Of a stretch of DNA of 64,000 nucleotides, positions 24,867 to 33,374 are shown piece after piece. Both the position numbers and the translations under genes were made by a program. The notes under the pieces are model-generated. The model saw only the letters and a program-made list of their open reading frames with translations. It was not told where the DNA came from and did not search any database. The first letter of the stretch is position 1. The number at the start of each line of letters is the position of its first letter. This DNA comes from DASQGA01 sp963762085 (GTDB lineage: Bacteria; Actinomycetota; Thermoleophilia; Gaiellales; Gaiellaceae): contig CAVXJD010000003.1 in the NCBI GenBank assembly GCA_963762085.1, positions 62,001-126,000 on the forward strand. Direction: 5' to 3'.

Positions 24867-26129
24867 GTGCGCCGCTATTTCGGAACGGACGGTGTCCGCG
24901 GGGTCTTCGGTGAAGAGTTGACCGAGGACCTCGTCGAGCGACTCGGTCTCGCGTTCGCAATGTGGACGGAAGGAAAGCCGGTGCTGATCGGTCGCGACAC
25001 CCGGGGTTCCGGGCCCGCGCTCGAGAGCGCTCTTGCGCGAGGGCTCGCGACGGGCGGCTCCGACTCGATTCTCGGCGGCATCCTCCCGACGCCTGCGGTC
25101 GCCCTGCTCGCGGAGAGCTCCGGCGCGGTCGTCTCCGCGTCCCACAACCCGGCGGAGTACAACGGCATCAAGCTCTTCGGGCCAGGCGGCTCGAAGCTCG
25201 AAGACGAAGAAGAGGAGGCGATTGAGGCGCTGCTCGACGCTGCGCCCGTGGGCGGCGGCCAGATCCGGGAAGTCGAGGGTCTCGGCGAGCGCTACGTCGA
25301 TCTCGTGTGTGAGCGCTTCGGCGCGCCACTCGACAGGCTTCAGCTCTGTGTGGATTGTGCGAACGGGGCCATGTACGAGGTTGCTCCGCGAGCGCTGGAG
25401 CGGCTCGGCGGGGACGTCACGGTGATCGCCGCGGCGCCCGATGGCACGAACATCAACGCCGGCTGTGGCGCCACCGACCTCGGCTTGCTCTCGAATACGG
25501 TCGAGTCGGGGGACTTCGACCTGGGCGTTGCCTTTGACGGCGACGGCGATCGGCTGCTGGCCGTCGACGCGTCGGGGAATCCCGTCGACGGTGACGGCAT
25601 CCTCGCCGTGCTTGCCCTCAGTCTCGGCGTCGACCTCGTGGCGGTGACGTCGATGACCAACCTCGGCTTCCATCGCCTCATGTCAGACCACGACATTCGC
25701 GTGGTCACGACCGACGTGGGCGACCGTTATGTGCTCGAAGCCCTCCGGGCAGAGGGCGGCGTCCTCGGAGGCGAGCAGTCGGGCCACGTCCTCTACCTGG
25801 ACGGACACGTGACCGGCGACGGCCTCGTGGCGGCGATCCTCTTGTTGCGTGCAGTCGCCGAGAGCGGCAAGCCGCTCGCCGAGCTCGTGGCGCCGCTGGC
25901 TCGCTTTCCCCAGGCAAAGCGTGACGTCAGGGTGACCCGGAAGGAGCTCTCGCCTGCCGTCCAGGAAGCGGTGAGGCAGGCGAACGCAGATCTCAACCAT
26001 GGCCGAGTGCTCGTGCGGCCTTCGGGAACCGAGCCGGTCGTCCGCATCCTCGTGGAGGCGGAAAACGAGTCCGATGCGGAAAAGCTCTGTGATACCATCG
26101 CGGCCCTCGTAAACCAGGAGCTCGGCTGA
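24867..26129 (+). CDS. glmM: phosphoglucosamine mutase
   Basis: A 420-aa alpha-D-phosphohexomutase making glucosamine-1-phosphate for cell-wall precursors. The phosphoserine loop is VVSASHNPAEYNG (Ser92), the metal loop AFDGDGDRLLAV, the sugar-binding loop GGEQSGHVLY and the phosphate-binding end RPSGTEPVVRI. The GTG start is preceded by TACCGT with a 9-nt gap. It precedes glmS by 88 bp, so both steps to glucosamine-1-phosphate are adjacent. Confidence 0.94.
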   Translation: MRRYFGTDGVRGVFGEELTEDLVERLGLAFAMWTEGKPVLIGRDTRGSGPALESALARGLATGGSDSILGGILPTPAVALLAESSGAVVSASHNPAEYNGIKLFGPGGSKLEDEEEEAIEALLDAAPVGGGQIREVEGLGERYVDLVCERFGAPLDRLQLCVDCANGAMYEVAPRALERLGGDVTVIAAAPDGTNINAGCGATDLGLLSNTVESGDFDLGVAFDGDGDRLLAVDASGNPVDGDGILAVLALSLGVDLVAVTSMTNLGFHRLMSDHDIRVVTTDVGDRYVLEALRAEGGVLGGEQSGHVLYLDGHVTGDGLVAAILLLRAVAESGKPLAELVAPLARFPQAKRDVRVTRKELSPAVQEAVRQANADLNHGRVLVRPSGTEPVVRILVEAENESDAEKLCDTIAALVNQELG

Positions 26130-26217
26130 CCGCCGGGCTTCAGTTTTCAGGCGGTATTTGCAGGGGAAAAAGCGGTACCAAGTAACAACCCGACGACGGG
26201 GAAGGGAGGCGGCTTCA

Positions 26218-28041
26218 GTGTGCGGAATTATCGGATACGTAGGCTCGAGAGCCGCCAAGGAGCTCCTTCTCAGCGGCCTGGAGCGGCTCGAGTATCGAGG
26301 GTATGACTCCGCCGGGCTCTGTCTCATCGAGGACGAAGGCCTCGACTTCGTTCGGGCGGTTGGCAATCTCGACCACCTGAAGGCGGCTGCCGGGCCGAAT
26401 GGCTCGGTGTCGACGACCGGCGTCGGCCACACCCGCTGGGCGACGCACGGACGGGTCTCCGAGGAGAACGCACACCCGCTCGAGGGCTGTGTGCCGGGCG
26501 AGCTCGCGCTCGTCCTGAATGGGATCGTCGAGAACTTCGTCGAGCTCCGCGCGTCGCTGCTCGCCGACGACCACACGTTCACGTCGGAGACCGACGCCGA
26601 GGTCGTCGCGCACCTGGTCGAGCGTCACTACCAGGGCGATCTCGTCGAGGCCGTGCGAGCCGCCTATTCCGATCTGGAAGGTCACTTCGCCTTCGTCGTC
26701 ATCCACAGCGCGCATCCCGGCCTGCTCGTGGGCGCGAGGCTTCAGTGCCCGTTGGTGGTCGGCCTCTCCGACGGTGAGACCTTCCTCGCGTCGTCGATCG
26801 CAGCCTTCCAGCGCGAGACCCACCGCGTGCAGCTGATCGAGGACGGCGAGGTCGTCGCGATCACGCCCGAGGGCGCCATCTTCTTCTCGGCCGACGAGGG
26901 CATTCGCAGCCGCGACGAGCTCCTGGTCGACTGGGACGACGAATCGGTGGAGAAGCAGGGCTACGAGAGCTTCATGTTGAAGGAGATCTACGAGCAGCCC
27001 TGCGCCGTGGAGCGAACGATCGAGGAGTACCTGCCGAGCGGTTCGTTCGAGCTCGACCTTGCGCTCACCGACCTCGAGGTCCAGAACCTCCGGCGCGTCG
27101 TCGTCCTCGCCTGCGGCACCGCTTACCACGCAGGCGTGGTCGGGCGCTATGTGATCGAGGAATGGGCTCGACTCCCGTGCGAGCCTGACATCGCGAGCGA
27201 GTGGCGCTACCGGCACCCGGTCCTGACCAAGGACACGCTCGTGATCGGCATCTCCCAGTCTGGCGAGACCGCGGACACGATCGCCGCCATGGCCCGTGCC
27301 CGCGAGTCGGGCGCGCGAACGGTCGCCGTCACGAACCTCCAGGGGACGCAGATCACCCGAGAGGTCGAGAAGGTTCTCTACACGAGGGCGGGGCTGGAGA
27401 TGGGCGTCGCCGCCTCGAAGACTTTCACCGCCCAGCTCGCCGTCATGTTCCTCGTGGCGCTGAAGCTCGCCCAGCTCCGGCGCACGCTTCCCGACGACGA
27501 GATCGCCGGCCTGCTCGAGGAGGTCTGTGCGCTGCCCGACAAGATGCGCACCTACCTGAACGCGGACCATCCAATCGAGGAGATCGCGCAGCGCCACCAC
27601 GATAAGCCCTTCTTCCTCTACCTCGGTCGTCACATCGGCTTGCCGGTAGCGCTCGAGGGGGCCCTGAAGCTGAAGGAGATCTCGTACATCCCGACGGAGG
27701 CGTACTCGGCGGGCGAGATGAAGCACGGCCCGATCGCGCTTCTCGATGCGTCGACGCCGGTCGTCTGCATCGCCACCGACTCCCACGTGTACGACAAAGT
27801 CGTCTCGAACATCCAGGAGGTGCGGGCGCGGGGAGCGCAGGTGATCGCGATCGCCACCGACGGGAACGAGGACATCCAGCACCATGCCGACGACGTCATC
27901 TACGTGCCGCGCTCCCACCCGTTCCTGCAGGCCGCGCTCGCCGTCATCCCACTGCAGCTGCTCGCGTACCGGATCGCCCGCATCCGCGGCATGAACGTCG
28001 ATCAGCCGCGGAACCTCGCGAAGACCGTCACCGTCGAGTAG
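26218..28041 (+). CDS. glmS: glutamine-fructose-6-phosphate aminotransferase
   Basis: A 607-aa enzyme making glucosamine-6-phosphate. The GTG at 26218 places the catalytic Cys next to the initiator (CGIIGYVGSRAAKEL) and follows AAGGGAGG. The glutaminase also has RGYDSAG and GHTRWATHGR. Two SIS domains follow, with ACGTAYHAG, ISQSGETADT and EGALKLKEISYIPTEAY, and the C-terminus is IDQPRNLAKTVTVE. I see no glmS ribozyme in the 88-bp leader, as expected outside Firmicutes. Confidence 0.96.
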   Translation: MCGIIGYVGSRAAKELLLSGLERLEYRGYDSAGLCLIEDEGLDFVRAVGNLDHLKAAAGPNGSVSTTGVGHTRWATHGRVSEENAHPLEGCVPGELALVLNGIVENFVELRASLLADDHTFTSETDAEVVAHLVERHYQGDLVEAVRAAYSDLEGHFAFVVIHSAHPGLLVGARLQCPLVVGLSDGETFLASSIAAFQRETHRVQLIEDGEVVAITPEGAIFFSADEGIRSRDELLVDWDDESVEKQGYESFMLKEIYEQPCAVERTIEEYLPSGSFELDLALTDLEVQNLRRVVVLACGTAYHAGVVGRYVIEEWARLPCEPDIASEWRYRHPVLTKDTLVIGISQSGETADTIAAMARARESGARTVAVTNLQGTQITREVEKVLYTRAGLEMGVAASKTFTAQLAVMFLVALKLAQLRRTLPDDEIAGLLEEVCALPDKMRTYLNADHPIEEIAQRHHDKPFFLYLGRHIGLPVALEGALKLKEISYIPTEAYSAGEMKHGPIALLDASTPVVCIATDSHVYDKVVSNIQEVRARGAQVIAIATDGNEDIQHHADDVIYVPRSHPFLQAALAVIPLQLLAYRIARIRGMNVDQPRNLAKTVTVE

Positions 28042-28105
28042 AGAAGCTTGCCCTCGGGACGGCATCGGTCTTAGGATCGTGCCGTTCCGACCTAGGGAGG
28101 CCGGC

Positions 28106-28357
28106 TTGCCGCTTTACATGGACGTGCACACCATGGAGGGAGGAGTCTCGGCAGACGATGTCGCCGGGGCGCACGCGAAAGACATCGAGCACCAGCACGA
28201 ACACGGCGTGGATTTCAAGCAGTACTGGGTCGACGAGAAGCAGGGGAAGATCTTCTGCCTCGTCGAGGCGCCCAACGCTGACGCCGCGGTGACCGTCCAT
28301 CGCGAGGCACACGGTCTCGTCCCAGACGAGATCTACGAGGTCAGGGAAGGCAGCTAG
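28106..28357 (+). CDS. DUF4242-type small protein (SCO4226-like, nickel-binding family)
   Basis: An 83-aa protein like the DUF4242 ferredoxin-fold family, some of which bind nickel. LYMDVHTMEGGVSADDV, ADIE-like EHQHEHGVDFKQYWVDEK and IFCLVEAPNADAAVTVHREA fit, with the histidine cluster as possible metal ligands. The TTG at 28106 is chosen because AGGGAGG lies 5 nt upstream; a TAGGAT box at about 28072 would then give a short leader. The alternative GTG at 28079 is too near that box. Confidence 0.78.
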   Translation: MPLYMDVHTMEGGVSADDVAGAHAKDIEHQHEHGVDFKQYWVDEKQGKIFCLVEAPNADAAVTVHREAHGLVPDEIYEVREGS

Positions 28358-28362
28358 AGCCG

Positions 28363-28755
28363 CTACTCGTCCGCGGGCGGCCGGCGCAACCGCTTCCGCG
28401 TGGACTGCTGGCGCTTGTCCTCCAGGCGCCGCTCGCGGGCAGCTTTGCCCGGGCGGGTGGGTCGGCGCTTGCGCTCGACCTTGAGGCCGTCTCGAATCGC
28501 GTCCGCCAGCCGGCCGAGTGCCAGCTCGCGGTTTCGCCACTGGCTGCGCTCATCCTGGGCGACCGCGCGGACAACCGGCCCGCGCTTGCCGTGGAGCCGA
28601 AGCTTCTGGGCCGGGCTAAGGGTCTGGGAGGCCTCGACGTCGAAGATGGCCTCAACACGCGTCTCGGTCTTCTGTGCGTGCTGGCCGCCGGGCCCGCTCG
28701 AACGGGAGGTGCGAAGCTCGACCTCCCCGAGCGGGATCTCAAGTCGTGGCGTCAC
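28363..28755 (-). CDS. arfB: ArfB/YaeJ-type peptidyl-tRNA hydrolase (ribosome rescue)
   Basis: A 130-aa release-factor-like protein. The GGQ motif is at residues 23-25 (RSSGPGGQHAQKTETRV), the same place as in ArfB, and there is a long basic C-terminal tail (ERKRRPTRPGKAARERRLED) that enters the mRNA channel. It frees stalled ribosomes by hydrolysing peptidyl-tRNA. The GTG at 28755 is chosen because it puts GGQ at the family position; longer starts overlap the divergent HAD gene. Confidence 0.88.
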   Translation of the reverse strand: MTPRLEIPLGEVELRTSRSSGPGGQHAQKTETRVEAIFDVEASQTLSPAQKLRLHGKRGPVVRAVAQDERSQWRNRELALGRLADAIRDGLKVERKRRPTRPGKAARERRLEDKRQQSTRKRLRRPPADE

Positions 28756-28774
28756 CTGAATAGACTCGCCTGCG

Positions 28775-29555
28775 ATGGCGGCCATTCTCGTCGACATCGA
28801 CGGTGTCCTGCACGTCTCCGGCGCGCCGATTCCCGGCGCAGCCGAAGGCATCGAGTGCCTGCGGGCCGATGGTCATGTCCTGCGCTTCGTCACGAACAAC
28901 ACGACGAGGGCGCGGGCGCGCCTGGCGGAGGAGCTCCGCGCGATCGGAGTCCCGATCGGGGAGGACGAGATCGAGACGACCCCGCTCGCCGCGGGCAAGC
29001 TGCTGGCCGGGGAGCGGGTTCTCGCCCTCGTCATGGCCGCGATCCGTTCCGACCTGGAGCTGAACGCCACGCTCGTCGACTCGGACGCCGACGTCGTGCT
29101 CCTCGGTGGCGCCGACGAGACCGAGGAGACACAGCGTGTCTTCTCGTATTCGAATCTGAGCCGGGCATTCGCCGAGCTCGAAAACGGTGCCCGCCTCGTT
29201 TGCCTGCACCGGAACCGCTGGTGGCAGACCTCTCAAGGGACCGCTCCTCGATGCGGGGGCATTCGTCGCAGGGCTCGAGTACTCGGCGGGCGTTGAGGCC
29301 GAGGTGGTGGGGAAGCCGACGCGTGCCTATTTCGAGGCTGCTCTGGGCGAGCTGGGCGCGAATCCCGAAGACGCGGTCATGGTCGGCGACGACATCGAAG
29401 CGGACATCGGCGGCGCGAAAGCACTTGCCATGCGCGCGGTGCTCGTCCGCACTGGGAAGTTCCGGGAGGACTCGCTCGCAGCTTCAGAGCACAAGCCGGA
29501 CGCCGTCCTCGACTCGATCGCCGACCTTCCGGCCTGGCTGGCGGAGGCGGCATGA
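28775..29555 (+). pseudogene. HAD-IIA phosphatase (LHPP/NagD-like), frameshifted
   Basis: A HAD superfamily IIA hydrolase. MAAILVDIDGVLHVSGAPIP is motif I, VTNNTTRARARL motif II, GKPTRAYFE and MVGDDIEADIGGAKA motifs III/IV. The first half ends in frame at ARLVCLHRNRWWQTS and the homology resumes in another frame at GPLLDAGAFVAGLEY, so one extra base lies near 29228-29240. The whole is 781 nt, one over 260 codons; corrected it would be 259 aa, normal for the family. The stop overlaps acpS as ATGA, which argues for recent damage or a sequencing error. Confidence 0.82.
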
Positions 29556-29914
29556 GGATCGGCATCGACCTGATCGAGATCGCCCGCGTCGAGCGCTCGC
29601 TCGTCCGCTACGAGGCATTCCGCGAACGGGTCTTCACGGAGGAGGAGCGCCGTTACTGCGACTCGCGGCCGAATCCCGCCCAGCACTATGCGGCCCGCTT
29701 CGCCGGTAAGGAGGCGGTCGGAAAGGCGCTCGGCTGCGGCGTCCGTTTCACCTGGCGGGAGATCGAGATCGCAGGCCGACCTAAGCCCGGTGTCCGTCTC
29801 TCGGGCTGGACGAAGGGCTGGGCCGAGCGCGTGCGGGCGGGCGAGATCGATCTCTCCATGACCCACTCGAGGGACCTTGCTGCAGCGATCTGCGTCGTCG
29901 GCGATGTGGACTGA
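29552..29914 (+). CDS. acpS: holo-[acyl-carrier-protein] synthase
   Basis: A 120-aa phosphopantetheinyl transferase. RIGIDLIEIARVERSL holds the metal Asp, AARFAGKEAVGKALG the second acidic site. It activates acyl carrier protein for fatty acid synthesis. It overlaps the upstream HAD gene by 4 nt and the downstream NAD(P)HX gene by 11 nt. Confidence 0.93.
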   Translation: MRIGIDLIEIARVERSLVRYEAFRERVFTEEERRYCDSRPNPAQHYAARFAGKEAVGKALGCGVRFTWREIEIAGRPKPGVRLSGWTKGWAERVRAGEIDLSMTHSRDLAAAICVVGDVD

Positions 29915-31409
29915 GCCCCTCTACACCGCCGCCGAGATGCGGGCGGCGGAGGAGGCATTCGAGGGCACGACGCTCGAGTTGATGGAGCGCGCGGGTGCCG
30001 CCGCCGCCGCGGTGGCGCTACGGCGGTTCGCCGCCGCGGAGCGCTTCACCGTCTGGTGTGGCACGGGTGCGAATGGAGGCGACGGGTTCGTCGTCGCCCG
30101 GATCCTTCACGAAGCCGGGCGCGCGGTCGAGGTCGTTCTCGCTGGGGCGGAGGATAAGGTGAAGGGAGATGCTGCGGCGAACCTGGCGCGCGTCAAAGAG
30201 CTCGGGATCCGGTTCGCCGAGACCGGGAGGAGCGCCGACCTGGTCGTCGACGCGCTCTTCGGGACGGGCTTTCGCGGCTCCCCACGAGCGGAGGCTGCGC
30301 GCCACATCGAGGAGATCAACTCGCTCGACGCCTCGGTGCTCTCGTTGGACGTCCCATCCGGTGTCGACGCCTCGACCGGGGAAGTGGGCGGCCCCGCGGT
30401 TCAGGCTGACGCCACGGTCACCTTCCACGCGCTAAAGGTGGGGCTTGCGGTCGCGCCCGGGCGGTTTTGCGCGGGCGAGGTCGAAGTGGCGGACATCGGC
30501 CTTACCCTCGCCGACACCCGGCACGCGCGGGTTAGGGAGGCGATCCTGGACGTCGTTCCTCGTCGGAAGCCGACAGACAACAAGTACACGGCCGGATCGG
30601 TCCTGGTCGTCGGCGGTTCGACGGGTTACACGGGGGCGCCCTCCCTGACCGCCGAGGCAACGATGCGGGCAGGAGCGGGGATCGTCACCGTCTGCGTGCC
30701 CGCGCCCAGCAACCTCGTGTTGGAGGTGAGACTTCTGGAGGCGATGTCGCGCCCCTGCCCTGCCGACAGCGAAGGCCGGATGACCGCCGAGGCTGCGGAC
30801 ACCATCCTGGAGGCGGCCAAGCGTGCCGGCGCGGTCGCGATCGGCCCCGGTCTAGGGCGGAGCGACGGCACGCGCGAGCTCGTCCGGATCCTTCTCGACC
30901 GGCTGGACGTGCCAGTCGTGCTCGACGCAGACGGGCTCTGGGCACTAACGGGGCACCTGGAGTGGGTTTTCTCACGGGACGCGGGGACGGTGCTGACGCC
31001 GCATGCGGGCGAGCTGGGGCGCCTCCTTGGCCGAACGTCGGACTGGGTGTCTGCACACCGCCTGGACGCCGTCCAGGGCGGCGCGGACGACGTCGGCGCG
31101 ACCGTGCTCCTGAAGGGTGCAGATGCGCTCGTCGCCGCGCCGGGTCGAGGCGTCCTCGTCTGCGACCTCGGGAACCCGGGCCTGGCGACGGCAGGCACGG
31201 GAGACGTCCTCACCGGCATCGTCGCCGCCTTTCTGGCCAAGGGGATGAAGCCGACCGAGGCTGCGGCGGCGGCCGTCGCCGCCGGAGGGGTCGCGGCAGG
31301 CCTGGCTGCGCAGAGCGAGGGAACCGCCGGGATGCTCGCCCGCGACCTCGTCGGAGCGCTCTCGCCGGCGCTCTCCTCCAGGGTTGAATCGAACCGTGAC
31401 GCCGACTAG
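29904..31409 (+). CDS. nnrD: bifunctional NAD(P)HX epimerase/dehydratase
   Basis: A 501-aa fusion repairing hydrated NAD(P)H. The N-terminal epimerase (YjeF_N, about 1-215) has GTGANGGDGFVVARIL and DVPSGVDASTGEV. The C-terminal ADP-dependent dehydratase (about 220-500) has GSVLVVGGSTGYTGAPSL, VLDADGLWALTGH and the catalytic AGTGDVLTGIVAAFLAKG. The start ATG at 29904 overlaps acpS. Its TAG stop doubles as the start of the -10 box of the next gene. The epimerase part would be called nnrE. Confidence 0.92.
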   Translation: MWTEPLYTAAEMRAAEEAFEGTTLELMERAGAAAAAVALRRFAAAERFTVWCGTGANGGDGFVVARILHEAGRAVEVVLAGAEDKVKGDAAANLARVKELGIRFAETGRSADLVVDALFGTGFRGSPRAEAARHIEEINSLDASVLSLDVPSGVDASTGEVGGPAVQADATVTFHALKVGLAVAPGRFCAGEVEVADIGLTLADTRHARVREAILDVVPRRKPTDNKYTAGSVLVVGGSTGYTGAPSLTAEATMRAGAGIVTVCVPAPSNLVLEVRLLEAMSRPCPADSEGRMTAEAADTILEAAKRAGAVAIGPGLGRSDGTRELVRILLDRLDVPVVLDADGLWALTGHLEWVFSRDAGTVLTPHAGELGRLLGRTSDWVSAHRLDAVQGGADDVGATVLLKGADALVAAPGRGVLVCDLGNPGLATAGTGDVLTGIVAAFLAKGMKPTEAAAAAVAAGGVAAGLAAQSEGTAGMLARDLVGALSPALSSRVESNRDAD

Positions 31410-31419
31410 ATTGGAGCTC

Positions 31420-32310
31420 GTGCTTCCCCGGGCTTTCGTCTTCGCGGCCCTGATCGCGCTCGTGGTTGCCGGCGCAGCTTCAGCGGCGTTTCCGGGCCGG
31501 AACGGGAAGATCGCCTACACCCGCAGCACAGACCTCGCACTCCACTACGACGTCTTCACGATGCGCTCCGACGGGACGGTCAAGAGGAACATCACGTCGA
31601 GTGCCACGGACGAGTTCGACCCGGCCTGGTCGGCGGACGGGAAGCGGTTTGCATATGTGCGCGGCGCCGGCGGGAACTTCGACGTCTTCACGATGGAAGC
31701 CAACGGCAGCAACCGAATCAGAGTCGCCTTTGGTGCCGGGGTTCAGTGGGAGCCCGCCTGGGCTCCCGACGGCACCAAGGTCGTGTTCGCGAGCGATGCC
31801 GACGGCGACTTCGAGATCTGCGTCGTCGAACTCAGCACAGGCATTGTCACGCAGCTGACGACGAACAGTGCCTCCGACGGCCAGCCGGTCTGGTCGAAGC
31901 AGGGCAGGATCGCTTTCGCCAGCAACTCGGACGGCGACTTCGAGCTCTACACGATGAAGCCCGACGGGAGCGATCTCCGCCAGGTCACCCACAACCTCGT
32001 TTCGGATACGGCGCCGAACTGGGCTCCGGGCGGCGTGCGGCTCGCGTTTGCCCGCAGGGTTGGCGCGAGGAGCGAGATCTATGTCATCAAGGCGGATGGC
32101 ACCCAAGTGCACCGTCTGACGAGGAATCAGAAGACGGATTCCGCGCCGGCCTGGTCGCCGAACGGGAGGAAAATCGCTTTCCAGCGCCAGTGGGAAAACA
32201 CCGACCTGAGTGGTCGAATCTGGACGATGCTGAGGGACGGGACGATTCAGCGCCCTCGGACGCCTCGTTCCTCTGACGCGAAGCAACCCGACTGGCAACC
32301 GCTCCCCTAG
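31420..32310 (+). CDS. secreted TolB-like beta-propeller (PD40 repeat) protein
   Basis: A 296-aa exported protein with a signal peptide (RAFVFAALIALVVAGAASA) and about five PD40/WD40-like blades: AWSADGKRFAYVRG, AWAPDGTKVVFASDADGD, VWSKQGRIAFASNSDGD, NWAPGGVRLAFARR and AWSPNGRKIAFQR. A binding or scaffold role outside the membrane is likely; the partner is unknown. The GTG at 31420 is 7 nt after TAGATT, which includes the upstream TAG stop, and it yields a normal signal peptide. Confidence 0.85.
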   Translation: MLPRAFVFAALIALVVAGAASAAFPGRNGKIAYTRSTDLALHYDVFTMRSDGTVKRNITSSATDEFDPAWSADGKRFAYVRGAGGNFDVFTMEANGSNRIRVAFGAGVQWEPAWAPDGTKVVFASDADGDFEICVVELSTGIVTQLTTNSASDGQPVWSKQGRIAFASNSDGDFELYTMKPDGSDLRQVTHNLVSDTAPNWAPGGVRLAFARRVGARSEIYVIKADGTQVHRLTRNQKTDSAPAWSPNGRKIAFQRQWENTDLSGRIWTMLRDGTIQRPRTPRSSDAKQPDWQPLP

Positions 32311-32345
32311 GGACGCGCCCGGCCTCGCCACTATCGTTCGGCGCG

Positions 32346-33374
32346 ATGCGCCGGTCGGAGATCATCATCGACCTCGCGGCGCTGCGGCGGAACGTGCGGC
32401 GGCTCCGCGAAGCGGCCGGGGACGCTGAGCTCTGGGCTGTCGTCAAGGCCGATGCCTATGGGCACGGGGCCGAGGACGTGGCCGGCGCGGCTCTCGACGC
32501 CGGTGCTGATGCTCTCTGCGTCGCGACCCTGAGCGAGGGCGAGGCTCTCCGTCGCCTACATCCGGAGGTTCGGATCCTCGTCATGGGACCGCTTGAAATA
32601 GGAGAGGACGATGCGGCCCGCCGAAGCCGTCTCGAGGTGACCGCGCATCGCCGCGACTTTCCTCGTGGGCTTCCGGTGCATCTCAAAGTAGATACCGGCA
32701 TGGGTCGCTGGGGCATGTCTCCAGAGGACGCGCTAGCGGCTACACGAGAGGGCGTCGTCGGCCTCATGAGCCACCTTGCGACTGCGGACGAGGAAGACGA
32801 GAGCTTCGCGCGCGAGCAACTCGAGCGGTTCCGCGAGCTGGCCGTCCAGTTCGACGGCGTCGTGCATCACGTCGCCAATAGCGCCGCAGCGCTCCGCTTC
32901 CCGGAGGCCCGCTACGACGCCGTTCGCTGTGGCGTGGCTCTCTACGGGCTCTCGCCCTTCGGCGACGATCCTGCCACCCACGGTCTCGAGCCGGTACTCG
33001 CATGGCGGAGTCACGTCGCCCTGGCGAAGACCCTGGCCCCGGGGGAGAGCACGGGCTACGGACGCCGCTTCGTTGCCGAGCAATCGGCCCGGATCGGGAT
33101 CGTGCCGGTGGGGTACGGAGACGGCTTTCGGCGTGGCCTGACCGGGACGGAGGTGCTGGTGGACGGTTCCCGGCGCCAGGTCGTCGGGACGATCTCGATG
33201 GACGCGCTCGCGGTCGAGCTCGGCGACGAGCCCGAAGGAGCCGAGGTGACGCTGATCGGGGACGGCATTCTCGTCGAGGAGCACGCCAGGCGACTGGGGA
33301 CGATCAACTACGAGGTCACCTGCGGCATCCGTTCGGCACCCGAGCGAGCGGTGAGGCGGACCGTCGATGGATGA
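32346..33374 (+). CDS. alr: alanine racemase
   Basis: A 342-aa PLP enzyme making D-alanine for peptidoglycan. The PLP lysine is Lys34 in AVVKADAYGHG; the catalytic Tyr region is STGYGRRFVAE with GYGDGFRRGL. INYEVTCGI marks the C-terminal domain. A TATCGT box lies 8 nt before the ATG. It overlaps the next gene by 8 nt. Confidence 0.95.
   Translation: MRRSEIIIDLAALRRNVRRLREAAGDAELWAVVKADAYGHGAEDVAGAALDAGADALCVATLSEGEALRRLHPEVRILVMGPLEIGEDDAARRSRLEVTAHRRDFPRGLPVHLKVDTGMGRWGMSPEDALAATREGVVGLMSHLATADEEDESFAREQLERFRELAVQFDGVVHHVANSAAALRFPEARYDAVRCGVALYGLSPFGDDPATHGLEPVLAWRSHVALAKTLAPGESTGYGRRFVAEQSARIGIVPVGYGDGFRRGLTGTEVLVDGSRRQVVGTISMDALAVELGDEPEGAEVTLIGDGILVEEHARRLGTINYEVTCGIRSAPERAVRRTVDG

Noticed and set aside
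26130..26217. glmS ribozyme in the glmS leader
   Set aside because: The gap is only 88 bp and lacks the ribozyme core; these are typical of Firmicutes.
28591..29709. 372-aa ORF across the HAD and acpS genes
   Set aside because: Arg-rich shadow in another frame; HAD and AcpS motifs occur in the other frames.
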